The notes beneath the pieces are model-generated. The model had not been told where the DNA came from. It worked only from the letters and a program-made list of their open reading frames with translations, and did not search any database. Below, piece by piece: positions 35,348 to 43,772 of a DNA stretch of 62,271 nucleotides. Location: the NCBI RefSeq assembly GCF_004348455.1, contig NZ_SMKA01000019.1, positions 1-62,271 on the forward strand. Direction: 5' to 3'. The DNA comes from Kribbella albertanoniae. GTDB taxonomy: Bacteria > Actinomycetota > Actinomycetes > Propionibacteriales > Kribbellaceae. Each line of letters starts with the position of its first letter. The stretch's first letter is position 1. A program made the translations under genes and the position numbers.

Positions 35348-35872
35348 TCAGCGCTCCTGATCCAGCGCGTCCAACGACGCGGTGTCGATCGGCAACGGCT
35401 CCAGTGCGGCCCGACCAGTGACCGACCCGCGCTGAATGGAGCTGAACCCCAGGTCGAACTCCCCCGGCGCGTGCTTGAACGCTCCGCCGCGCTCGAACAA
35501 CTGGAGCAGCGGCTCGTAGGGATCGGCGAGCTGTGGGAACCGCTGCTGAGGCAGGTCGCCGAGCGCCGCCCAGCGCACCATCGCCGCACCCAGCCCCGGA
35601 ACCACCGGGTACATGCCACTCGTTTCGTCCGGGTCGAGTCCTTCGAGCAACTCCGGCGCGACCGTCAGCTCCGGCTCCAGGGCACCGGCCAGATCGCTCA
35701 CCGGCCAACCCTCCTCGGCGCCGACGGCCACCGCCCACTGCGCAGTACGCCGCAGGAACTCCAGCGCCAACTGGGACCGCGAGTTCCGGTGCGCGAACGC
35801 GGCGTCGCCGTCCCACTTCACCGCCCGCAGCCGCTCGGCCATCGACTTCGCGGCAGCCGTATCGGTCACCAT
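35348..35872 (-). CDS. Probable immunity protein for the large type VII effector
   Basis: The protein has 174 residues and is predicted soluble and acidic. ATG 35872 overlaps the effector gene by 7 bp; GTG 35869 would give a 4-bp GTGA overlap. The motif ADPYEPLLQLFERGGAF recurs, as far as I recall, in small proteins encoded next to actinobacterial polymorphic toxins. Tight coupling just after a toxin gene is the classic immunity arrangement. It is not known which of the effector's domains it would neutralise. Confidence 0.65.
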   Translation of the reverse strand: MVTDTAAAKSMAERLRAVKWDGDAAFAHRNSRSQLALEFLRRTAQWAVAVGAEEGWPVSDLAGALEPELTVAPELLEGLDPDETSGMYPVVPGLGAAMVRWAALGDLPQQRFPQLADPYEPLLQLFERGGAFKHAPGEFDLGFSSIQRGSVTGRAALEPLPIDTASLDALDQER

Positions 35873-38800
35873 CCCATTTGCTCCTTCACAGACTGCACGA
35901 TCGCATCCAGATCGGCCTTCGACATGGTCCCCGACATGAACGGGCCGGGAAGCGGTGAGGTCAAACCGTACTGCGCCCACCTGCCGAGCAGATCGATCTG
36001 CCCACCCTCACCGGACGCGGGCGCCAGCTCATGCGGTCCCGGCCGCTCAGTCGCCTTGTAGACCTCGCCTGGGCCCCACATGTCCGGGTCGGCCAACTTG
36101 TACGGCACTCCGAGCTCGAGCAACTTCGCCTCGACGTACTCGTGCGCGACGAGCGACCGCAGCTGCTCCCGGTCGAAGCGGGTCAGCGCCGGCCAACCGT
36201 CCATCGCCTTCTTCCACAGCGGAGCGATGCCCTCCATCGCGGTGAAGTAGCCGTGCCGGATATCACCCGGGCCGACCGCGACGTCGTGCTTGTGGACGAA
36301 CATGTTCCGCTTCGCGATCTCGACGACCTCCTCGATCTCCGCGAGTTTCGCATCGTCGAGGTCGTGCAGGTCGAGCTCGTCCGCAATCTTCGGGACATCG
36401 TGGGTGGCCGCCCGGATCTCCTCGTAGATCGGCTCCAGGCGCGGGTAATCGTTCGAGACGAACTCGTTCACCTTCGGCGTCCGCACGTCGTACCCGGCGT
36501 TCGCCCCGGTGCCCTGCCGGATCACCGTGTCCGGCGGCGCGCCCTCCGCCAACGGATCCGGCTGCCCGTACGGCGGCCGGTCACCCTGCGGCGGCGGTCC
36601 ACCGTACGACGGCTGCCCGCCGTGCGATTCGGGTCCACCGTGCGGCTGGCCACCGTACGACGGTTGTCCGCCCTGCGGATCCGGTGCACCGTGCGGCTGA
36701 CCGCCGTACGACGGTTGTCCGCCGTACGGAGGCTGGTCCGGTGTGTGCCGTGCCTGCGGCCCGAAGTCGGGCTGCCGATACGGATCCGGCTGGCCTGGCT
36801 GGTTGTACGGGTTCGGGTTCCGCGGGTCGTAGCCGGGGTGCGGCTGCTGCGGGTTGTGCCCAGGCGGGCCGTACTGACCGGGCTGGTTCGGATCCGGGTG
36901 ATGTCCGGGCGGGCCGTACTGACCCGGCTGGTTCGGTCCAGGCTGGTGCCCGGGCGGGCCGTACTGACCGGGCTGATGTCCGGGCGGGCCGTATTGACCC
37001 GGCTGGTTCGGACCCGGTTGGTGCCCAGGCGGGCCGTACTGACCCGGCTGGTGCCCAGGGGGGCCGTACTGACCCGGCTGGTTCGGTCCAGGCTGGTGCC
37101 CGGGCGGACCGTACTGACCCGGCTGGTTCGGCCCAGGCTGGTGTCCGGGCGGACCGTACTGACCCGGCTGATTCGGACCCGGCTGGTGCCCAGGCGGACC
37201 GTACTGACCCGGCTGATTCGGACCCGGCTGGTGCCCGGGCGGACCGTACTGGCCAGGCTGATGTCCAGGAGGACCGTACTGACCCGGCTGGTTCGGCCCA
37301 GGCTGGTGCCCAGGCGGACCGTACTGGCCAGGCTGATGTCCAGGCGGACCGTACTGACCCGGCTGATTCGGACCCGGCTGATGTCCAGGAGGGCCGTACT
37401 GACCCGGCTGATTCGGCCCAGGCTGGTGTCCAGGCGGACCGTACTGACCGGGCTGGTTCGGACCCGGCTGGTACTGACCAGGCTGGTGCCCGGGCGGGCC
37501 GTACTGGCCCTGCGGGGGGCCGTAGTCGGGTACTGGGTGGCTGCCCTGGGGCGGGCCGTAGTCGGGTACGAAGTCGCCCTGCGGCGGACCGTAGTCAGGG
37601 ACCGGGTGGGACGGCTGACCGCCCGGGCCGAACGGGCTGGCAGGGGTCGGCTGGTTGTGGCCGGCCAGCTGGTCTGCCCAGAGCGAGTTCGGGGTCGTCT
37701 GTGGGCGTTCCACGACGATCGGTTCCGGCGTGTGGCCCGGCGGCAGCTCGACCGGACCGCTGTGGTCCCGGACGTGGATGTGCCAGACGCCGTCCGCGTC
37801 CTGCTCCATCTTGGTCGGGTAGAACGGCGTGTGCGGTCCGTGCATGACCTCGTCGATACCGACGGCCGGGTCGCGCATGAACGACAGGTCCTTGCCGTGC
37901 TGCGCATCGATGTGCAGTACGACGCGACCCGCGTCGTACTTGCCGCCGCTGAAGTCGTCCGCGCCGTTCTGCCCCTTGGCAGAGTGCGTGAACGCCGGCT
38001 CTGTCGCGGTCCGGCCTGGCAGGTACCGGTTCAGGAACTTCTCGAGGTCTTCTGCCGTGCGGAAGCTGATACCGCGGTGGATCTCGCCGTGGAAGTCGGG
38101 CAGCTTCTTGAGCACCGACGCCGCGACGCGGACCACCGGCTTCTGCTCGACCGAGCGGTCACCCGCACGGTAGGCGTCGTTGATGTCCTGGTGGTCGTGA
38201 CCGATCAGCATCCGCTCGAGCGAGGTGATCTCTTCCGGCGACAGGTCATCGATCTGGTCACCCAGCTGCTGCCGTCCGCGGTCGCGGATCTCCGCCAGCT
38301 TGCCCGCATGCATCCCACCTTGCGCACGCAGCGCGGCGAGATCAGCATCCGAAGCCCGGAACCCAGGCTCAGCCAGATCAGACCCCCGGAACGGACTCTC
38401 ATCCGCCGTCGGATGCGACCCGAACTGATCCCGCCCCTCAGGAGCCCGCCCATCAGGTGCGTGCGTATCCGGCGTACGCCCATCCGGCACATGCGTGTCA
38501 GGTGTGCGCCCATCGGGTGCGTGCGTGTCGGGTGTACGCCCATCAGGTGCGTGCGTGTCCGGCGTGCGTGCGTCCGGCGCATGCGTGTCCGGGGTACGCC
38601 CATCAGGTGCGTGCGTGTCCGGCGTGCGTGCGTCCGGCGCATGCGTGTCCGGGGTACGCCCATCAGGTGCGTGCGTGTCCGGCGTGCGTGCGTCCGGCGC
38701 ATGCGTGTCCGGCGTGCGTGCGTCCGGCACATGCATGTCCGGGGTGTTCGGTGCGTCGGCGGTGTGGCGGGCTGGGGTCGGCCGGTCCAGGCCGTCCAGC

Positions 38801-41800
38801 CGGTCGGAGAGCGACCACTGCTGCGAGTCGGCGCTCGGAGAGTCAGCGTCCGGCGTACGCCCGTCAGGTGCATGCCCGTCCGGCGTCCGCGCCTCAGGGG
38901 CGTGGGTGTCCGGCGTCCGTGCACCCGGTGCGTCGACGTCCGGAGTGTTCGGTGCGTCGGCGGCGTGGCGGGGTGTGGATGGCTGGTCCAGGCCGTCCAG
39001 CCGGTCGGAGAGCGACGGTTGGCCTGGGCCGTTGCCCGGCGTGTCGGTACCGAATCTGTCGGCCCCTGGCGTGTGTGTACCGCCCGGGTTCAGGTCCGGC
39101 GTGTTGACGCCGGCGGTGCCCGGAACCGGCTCGGCACCACGGAACGTGGTCTTCCGGATGTGCGACATCTGCGACGCCGGCGGCATGTTGGCCGGACGCG
39201 GCGGGCCCTCCCAGCGACCGCCCGGCTCGCGGACGGCGAACTGGATCGAGTTGATGTCGCCGTTCCCGTACGGGTTCGCCGGATGCGGACCGGTGTGTCC
39301 TGGCGGGTACGCGTCCAGGACCCTCGCGGGCTTGGGCTGCGCGTCCAGGAACTTGACGTTCCCCGCCGCGTCAACGTACGCGTTGAACACGTGCCCACCA
39401 GCGGGGACACCGGGCACGCCCGAGGCCCACTCCACGAAGACGTTCGCGTGGGTGCCCGGCTTCCGGCCGGCCAGTGCGTCGTGCAGCCGCTGGTAGGCAG
39501 CGTTGGTGAACTCCCCCGCCGGGCGCGTCGGATCCGCCCGCATCTGGTTCTCGGCCGGGAAGTTCTCCAGGTCCATCCACTCGAGGGTGCCCTCGGGGTC
39601 CTCACCGACCGCATTCTTCCGGCCGGCGGCCAGGTCCGGGGTACCGCCGTTGAGAGTCTCCGAGACCCGGCGCGACACGTCCGCGCAGTTCATCTGGTAG
39701 TGCCTGCTGCGCAGGTGGTCCGGGTTGATCTTGTCGGCCCAGACCTCGGCGTTGCTGTGCGGCGGGTCGCCGACCGAGTCGCGCAGCTCGACCCGGCGGA
39801 CGTCCCGCGGGTCGGCGTCGATGAACGCGTGCGGGTCGATGAGGTTCCGCGGCTTGCCCGGCTCCGGACGTAGGTAGTCCGGCTTCATCGCGTCGATCTC
39901 GCGCTGACGGTTCAGCGGAGTGTCGTAATACGGGTCGTTCGCGGCGTCGGGGTTATCCGGCGTCCGGCGTGCCGCATCCGGGTCGAAGGCCGGGTCGCGC
40001 TGCTCCCACAGCGTCTGCCGCGGGGGCGGCGGATTCTTGGGGTCGTAGTCGAACGGCAGGTTCTTCTTGTCGTTCAGGTCGACGCGCGGCGGCTCGAAGT
40101 GCGGAGTCGGCGCAGAGTGCCTGTCGTTGAGGCCCGACGGGTCGCGGTAGTCCGGCGACTCCCACCCCTCGTGCCGACGGTCCCCTGTCGGGTACAGCGG
40201 GTCCTCCCCGCGCGGCCGCACCGGCTGCCCCTCCGGCGTCCGAGCCCCATCAGGCGTACGACCAGCATCCGGCGTACGCGTGCCATCCGGCGTGCGAGTC
40301 CCGTCCGGAGTACGCGTGCCATCCGGAGTGCGCGTGCCATCCGGCGTACGGGTGCCATCCGGCGTACGCGAACCATCCGGAGTGCGAGTGCCGTCGGGTG
40401 TGCGCGTGCCATCCGGCGTACGGGTGCCATCCGGCGTACGCGAACCATCCGGAGTGCGAGTGCCGTCCGGGGTGCGGGAGCCGACTGGCTGGACGCCGTC
40501 CAGGCGCTCGCCGATCGTCGGTTCCTTGCCTTCCAGGCGGTCGGGGATCGACTGCCGTGGCGTCGGCCGGACCGGGCCGTCCGGCTCCAGGCGCTGCCCG
40601 ATCGTGGGTTCCTTGCCGTCGAGCCGCTCGCCGATGGTCTGCCTCGGCGCGTTCGGCTGGTCCGGCGTACGGCGTGGCGCGTCCGCGTCGTAGTCGCCAC
40701 GGGTCCGCGGCGTCTCCGCATCCGGCGTACGGCCCGGACGAACCGGTGCATCGGGGGTGCGAGGTGCATCGGGCGTCCGCGGTGCGTTCGGCGTGCCGGC
40801 GTTCGGGGTGCCCGTGTTTGGCGTACCGGTGCTCGTGGTGCCGCCGTGGCTGGGCGTCGGGGTGTTCATCGGCATCGGCGCGACCGCGGGGTCGTTGGCA
40901 CGCGCAGCCGGCGTCTCCGGCGCACGTGTCTGCGCTGCGACGGTGTCGGGCGTGTGCGTGCTCGCCGGAGTCGACGGCGCATCCGGCGTCGTCGGCGTGT
41001 GCGTGGAAGCCGGCGTCGTCGGGGTGTTGGTCGAAGTCGGCGTGTTCGTCGAGCTCGGGGTCGGCTGGAGCGAGTCCAGCTTCGGAGTCGTCTGCGACGC
41101 AGGCGTGTTCGTGGAGCTCGGCGTGTTGGTCGAGCTGGGTGTGTTCGTCGAGCTCGGCGTGTTCGTGGAACTCGGCGTGTTCGTCGACCCCGGCGTGTTC
41201 GTCGACCCCGGCGTGTTCGTCGACCCCGGCGTGTTCGTGGAACTCGGCGTGTTCGTGGAACTCGGCGTGTTCGTCGACCCCGGAGTGTTCGTGCTCGGGG
41301 TGTTCGTCGAACCCGGCGTAGTCGTGGTGCCCGGGGTGTTCGCATGAGCAGCGGGGGCCTGGGGCGTGGTGGTGCCCGGCGTGTTCGTCGAACCCGGCGT
41401 ACTCGTCGTGCCCGGCGTACTCGTCGAACCCGGCGTACTCGTCGTGCCCGGTGTGTTCGTGGAACCTGGCGTCGCCGTGACCGGGTCGGCGTGCGATGCC
41501 GGGGTCGACGGACCGGTGTTGGCGTGTGCCGCCGGCGCGGACGGACTGTCGACGCCGGGCGTGTTGACCGACGGGGTATCCACCGAGGGCGTGTTCACCG
41601 AGGGCGTGTTCACGGACGGCGTGTTCGTCGAGACGTTGGGGGTGCTCGTCGAGGTGTTGCCCACGTTCGGGGTGTCGACCGACGGGACGTCGACCTTCGG
41701 GACGCCCTGCATCTTGAACGTGTCGCCGACGATCGGGATCTTCGAGAGCCCGCCGGTGACGTCCGCGACCTTCGGGATCTTGTTGACCAGGCCGAGCGCG

Positions 41801-42960
41801 CCGTCGTGCATCGCCATCCGGCCGACCTGCAGCTTCTCGGCCATACCGGCGACCTTCGTCACCGTCATACTCGCGGCGCCGAACTTGCCGGCCATCGCCG
41901 CGGTCTTGACCGCGCCGGCCGTACCACCACTGGCCACCGTCGCGACCACGTTGGTGAGCGCCATACCGAACGCCTTGGCCGGGTTCTTCGCCCACTCGTC
42001 CCAGGCGACGAAACCCTTGAGCATGCCCTCACCCATGGTGAGGCCGGTCTCGCCCCACTCCTTGACCCAGTCGGGCCGGGTGTCCTGGCCGGTGAGCTTG
42101 TCGAAGCCCCACCAGGCGAGCTGGTACGGCGCTGTGACTATCTGCCCGACCATCGTGCCGAGCCCCACCCAGGCGGCCCCGGCGTCGTCCCAGGTCGGGA
42201 TGTCGTAGCCCAGGTTCTCCTTGGCCCAGTCCTTGAGCCCGGGAATCATGCCGAGCAGCGGCAGCACCGGGATCAACGTCAGGATGCCCTCGATGGTCTC
42301 GCCGACGACCGTCGCGACACCGACGACGAAGTCGACCGGCGCCATCAGCACGTCCTGCCAGAGCGGGCGGTCGCGCTCCTCCGGCGTACCCCAGGCCGGC
42401 GGTGGCGGGTCGCCCTCCTGCTTCGGCTGCTCCTTCGGCTTCTCGCCCTCCTTGAGACCGGTCTTCGGGTCCCAGGGCTTGCCGCCGTGCAGCTTGACGA
42501 TCTCGTTGGCCGCGGTGAAGCAGAGGTTCGGCAGTTCCTCGTTGATGATCCGGGACACGTCGCCAACCATGCGGTTGTTGTCGTCGATCATGTCCTGGTC
42601 GTTCTTCCACTCCGGGTTGCCGTTCTTACGGCGGTGCCAGGTGTAGGCCTCTTCCCGGATGTTCTTCAGCGAACCGAGCCGGCCCCGGACCTCGTTGGCG
42701 AGGTTCTCCAGGTGGCGCGACATCTTCGGCAGGCTGGGCCCGAACTCGGTCAGGTTCTTCTGAACCTTCCGCGTCGAGTTCACCAGCACCTCGCGCTCCG
42801 GCGCCTGGTAGTGGTCATTCAGCCGCTGGAACGTGTTGTGGACGTTGTTGCCGACGTCCGTGAACCCTTGCCCGAGCGGACCGAGGCCGAACACATTGCG
42901 GTCGAGGGCAGAAACCACCTTGTCCAGTTCCGCGATCGGGATACCTTCGGGTTGGATCAT
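35866..42960 (-). CDS. Giant type VII polymorphic toxin: ESX-like N-terminus, papain-fold deamidase, ART-like domain and HEYVE C-terminal domain
   Basis: The protein has 2364 residues. About 1-160 is a helical WXG-like secretion region, and about 190-400 is hydrophobic and helical. Repetitive linkers lie at about 430-760 (NTP repeats), 820-910 (TPDGTR), 1280-1520 (TPDTHAPD) and 1770-2140 (QPGQYGPPGH). Between them are a Tox-PL/glutamine-deamidase-like domain with Cys1092 (NCADV), His1190 (GGHVFNAYVD) and Asp1206 (FLDAQ), and an ADP-ribosyltransferase-like domain with Arg1629 (HRGISF), Ser1660 (FTHSAKG) and Glu1704 (DEVMHGPHTPF). The C-terminal domain (about 2150-2364) has H2273-E-Y-V-E2277. 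It follows the small WXG-type genes and precedes the immunity gene. Confidence 0.85.
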   Translation of the reverse strand: MIQPEGIPIAELDKVVSALDRNVFGLGPLGQGFTDVGNNVHNTFQRLNDHYQAPEREVLVNSTRKVQKNLTEFGPSLPKMSRHLENLANEVRGRLGSLKNIREEAYTWHRRKNGNPEWKNDQDMIDDNNRMVGDVSRIINEELPNLCFTAANEIVKLHGGKPWDPKTGLKEGEKPKEQPKQEGDPPPPAWGTPEERDRPLWQDVLMAPVDFVVGVATVVGETIEGILTLIPVLPLLGMIPGLKDWAKENLGYDIPTWDDAGAAWVGLGTMVGQIVTAPYQLAWWGFDKLTGQDTRPDWVKEWGETGLTMGEGMLKGFVAWDEWAKNPAKAFGMALTNVVATVASGGTAGAVKTAAMAGKFGAASMTVTKVAGMAEKLQVGRMAMHDGALGLVNKIPKVADVTGGLSKIPIVGDTFKMQGVPKVDVPSVDTPNVGNTSTSTPNVSTNTPSVNTPSVNTPSVDTPSVNTPGVDSPSAPAAHANTGPSTPASHADPVTATPGSTNTPGTTSTPGSTSTPGTTSTPGSTNTPGTTTPQAPAAHANTPGTTTTPGSTNTPSTNTPGSTNTPSSTNTPSSTNTPGSTNTPGSTNTPGSTNTPSSTNTPSSTNTPSSTNTPSSTNTPASQTTPKLDSLQPTPSSTNTPTSTNTPTTPASTHTPTTPDAPSTPASTHTPDTVAAQTRAPETPAARANDPAVAPMPMNTPTPSHGGTTSTGTPNTGTPNAGTPNAPRTPDAPRTPDAPVRPGRTPDAETPRTRGDYDADAPRRTPDQPNAPRQTIGERLDGKEPTIGQRLEPDGPVRPTPRQSIPDRLEGKEPTIGERLDGVQPVGSRTPDGTRTPDGSRTPDGTRTPDGTRTPDGTRTPDGSRTPDGTRTPDGTRTPDGTRTPDGTRTPDGTRTPDAGRTPDGARTPEGQPVRPRGEDPLYPTGDRRHEGWESPDYRDPSGLNDRHSAPTPHFEPPRVDLNDKKNLPFDYDPKNPPPPRQTLWEQRDPAFDPDAARRTPDNPDAANDPYYDTPLNRQREIDAMKPDYLRPEPGKPRNLIDPHAFIDADPRDVRRVELRDSVGDPPHSNAEVWADKINPDHLRSRHYQMNCADVSRRVSETLNGGTPDLAAGRKNAVGEDPEGTLEWMDLENFPAENQMRADPTRPAGEFTNAAYQRLHDALAGRKPGTHANVFVEWASGVPGVPAGGHVFNAYVDAAGNVKFLDAQPKPARVLDAYPPGHTGPHPANPYGNGDINSIQFAVREPGGRWEGPPRPANMPPASQMSHIRKTTFRGAEPVPGTAGVNTPDLNPGGTHTPGADRFGTDTPGNGPGQPSLSDRLDGLDQPSTPRHAADAPNTPDVDAPGARTPDTHAPEARTPDGHAPDGRTPDADSPSADSQQWSLSDRLDGLDRPTPARHTADAPNTPDMHVPDARTPDTHAPDARTPDTHAPDGRTPDTHAPDARTPDTHAPDGRTPDTHAPDARTPDTHAPDGRTPDTHAPDGRTPDTHVPDGRTPDTHAPDGRAPEGRDQFGSHPTADESPFRGSDLAEPGFRASDADLAALRAQGGMHAGKLAEIRDRGRQQLGDQIDDLSPEEITSLERMLIGHDHQDINDAYRAGDRSVEQKPVVRVAASVLKKLPDFHGEIHRGISFRTAEDLEKFLNRYLPGRTATEPAFTHSAKGQNGADDFSGGKYDAGRVVLHIDAQHGKDLSFMRDPAVGIDEVMHGPHTPFYPTKMEQDADGVWHIHVRDHSGPVELPPGHTPEPIVVERPQTTPNSLWADQLAGHNQPTPASPFGPGGQPSHPVPDYGPPQGDFVPDYGPPQGSHPVPDYGPPQGQYGPPGHQPGQYQPGPNQPGQYGPPGHQPGPNQPGQYGPPGHQPGPNQPGQYGPPGHQPGQYGPPGHQPGPNQPGQYGPPGHQPGQYGPPGHQPGPNQPGQYGPPGHQPGPNQPGQYGPPGHQPGPNQPGQYGPPGHQPGPNQPGQYGPPGHQPGQYGPPGHQPGPNQPGQYGPPGHQPGQYGPPGHQPGPNQPGQYGPPGHHPDPNQPGQYGPPGHNPQQPHPGYDPRNPNPYNQPGQPDPYRQPDFGPQARHTPDQPPYGGQPSYGGQPHGAPDPQGGQPSYGGQPHGGPESHGGQPSYGGPPPQGDRPPYGQPDPLAEGAPPDTVIRQGTGANAGYDVRTPKVNEFVSNDYPRLEPIYEEIRAATHDVPKIADELDLHDLDDAKLAEIEEVVEIAKRNMFVHKHDVAVGPGDIRHGYFTAMEGIAPLWKKAMDGWPALTRFDREQLRSLVAHEYVEAKLLELGVPYKLADPDMWGPGEVYKATERPGPHELAPASGEGGQIDLLGRWAQYGLTSPLPGPFMSGTMSKADLDAIVQSVKEQMGW
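36857..37505 (-). repeat. Coding tandem repeats of 45 and 30 bp (QPGQYGPPGH modules)
   Basis: About fifteen copies of QPGQYGPPGH, some extended by QPGPN, are encoded by alternating 45- and 30-bp units. They differ at synonymous sites (for example CCAGGC or CCCGGC in the same place), so the array is not all recent. It forms a linker between the ART-like and C-terminal domains of the effector. Confidence 0.9.
38541..38712 (-). repeat. Near-perfect 60-bp tandem repeat in the effector gene
   Basis: Units at 38541-38600 and 38601-38660, plus the start of a third, are identical or nearly so. Each encodes two ten-residue modules (TPDTHAPDAR/TPDTHAPDGR). The near identity points to very recent expansion, and copy number probably varies between strains. 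Confidence 0.92.
40240..40480 (-). repeat. 18-bp coding repeats (TPDGTR) in the effector gene
   Basis: About thirteen 18-bp units encode TPDGTR or TPDGSR. A larger block of several units is itself repeated almost unchanged at about 40335-40400 and 40407-40470, indicating a second round of duplication. Confidence 0.88.
41090..41310 (-). repeat. 18-bp coding repeats (Ser/Thr-Asn-Thr-Pro) in the effector gene
   Basis: Units of 18 bp encode SSTNTP or GSTNTP. Three identical copies of GTGTTCGTCGACCCCGGC follow each other near 41178-41231 on the plus strand. The segment continues more loosely to about 41650. Confidence 0.85.
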
Positions 42961-43030
42961 GTCAGCTCAGTCCTCGGTCACACGGGGGTCGACGATCAAG
43001 TTCAGGTACGGCGTTCGGCGCGGGGCAGCG

Positions 43031-43315
43031 TCAGGACTGCGTGCGGGCCGCGGTCATCGCCTCGTTCAGCGTCTGCTCACTCGGCGCGAACGACGTGACG
43101 CCGTGGTCGCCGAGCAGGAAGATCCGGTTGGCGAAGCCGGGTGGTACGAAGACCAGGAACTCTTCGGCCTGGTACGCGGGCCACGCCGCCAGCTCTTCGA
43201 CGGACGTTGCGAGCTCGGGGTTCCCGCCGGCTTCGGCGGTCAGCCACTCGGCCAGCCGCACCCGGCCGGCCTGGGCGACGTCGTCCGGCGCCAGCGCGGA
43301 TTCTTGTTCGCTCAT
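43031..43315 (-). CDS. Small unassigned protein of the effector operon
   Basis: The protein has 94 residues, is acidic and predicted soluble, with the motif YQAEEFLVFVPPGFANRIFLLG near residues 48-70. I do not recognise the family. It overlaps the DUF6507-like gene by 4 bp and lies 70 bp before the giant effector gene. That is where an effector-specific chaperone would be expected, but there is no sequence proof. Confidence 0.7.
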   Translation of the reverse strand: MSEQESALAPDDVAQAGRVRLAEWLTAEAGGNPELATSVEELAAWPAYQAEEFLVFVPPGFANRIFLLGDHGVTSFAPSEQTLNEAMTAARTQS

Positions 43316-43674
43316 ACGGCTCTGTTCGCCCCTCTGTTCACACCGGGCACCTGCGGCATCTCGCCCCGCCCGGCTGCGCGCTGCGCGTTCAGGGCCATCT
43401 CGTTCTGGCCCTCCATGTACGCCTTGACGGCGTTCTGGGCGCCGGTCAGTGACGCACCGATCTGCTTCGCCGCCGCCTCGAGGGTCGGCGACCAGTGCGT
43501 GGCGTACTCGCCGAGCGCTCCCGCCACGACCGTGAAGGTACTGTAGTTCAGGCCGTCCGCGACCGCCTGCAGCTTGGTGCCGTAGTCCTTGGCCAGTCCG
43601 TCGAACGGTGTCGCCGCGGTGCTGGTGTCTTGGAGGACCTTGCTCACGGCCTCGACATTGATATCCCAGTCCAC
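43312..43674 (-). CDS. DUF6507-family, WXG100-like small secretion protein
   Basis: The protein has 120 residues from GTG 43674, with GAGGAG upstream. It begins MDWDINVEAVSKVL and has two long helices around SPTLEAAAKQIGASL and AVKAYMEGQNEMALNAQRAA, the pattern of DUF6507 proteins found beside type VII effectors. It probably pairs with the effector's N-terminal helices or with another small helical protein for export. Confidence 0.72.
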   Translation of the reverse strand: MDWDINVEAVSKVLQDTSTAATPFDGLAKDYGTKLQAVADGLNYSTFTVVAGALGEYATHWSPTLEAAAKQIGASLTGAQNAVKAYMEGQNEMALNAQRAAGRGEMPQVPGVNRGANRAV

Positions 43675-43721
43675 TCAGTCACTCCTCAGGTCTGCCGGGG
43701 CCTACCCGGCCGGCAACAGGC

Positions 43722-43748
43722 CTGGACACCTCGTGCCGAAGTGTCCAG
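43722..43748 (-). other. Hairpin between the ESAT-6-like gene and the DUF6507-like gene
   Basis: CTGGACAC (43722-43729) pairs perfectly with GTGTCCAG (43741-43748) around an 11-nt loop, in the 98-bp gap after the ESAT-6-like gene. It has no T-tract. It may be an attenuator or a 3' stabiliser for the short WXG transcript. Confidence 0.45.
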
Positions 43749-43772
43749 AGCCGGGGAAAGCTGTGCGCTCGG

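Noticed and set aside
38541..38712. CRISPR-like array suggested by the 60-bp periodic repeats
   Set aside because: There are no unique spacers; the repeats are contiguous, in frame and coding.
36031..43098. Two very long plus-strand frames (1280 and 999 codons) opposite the effector gene
   Set aside because: They are antisense images of the repeats in the minus-strand gene; they have no start signals or domains.
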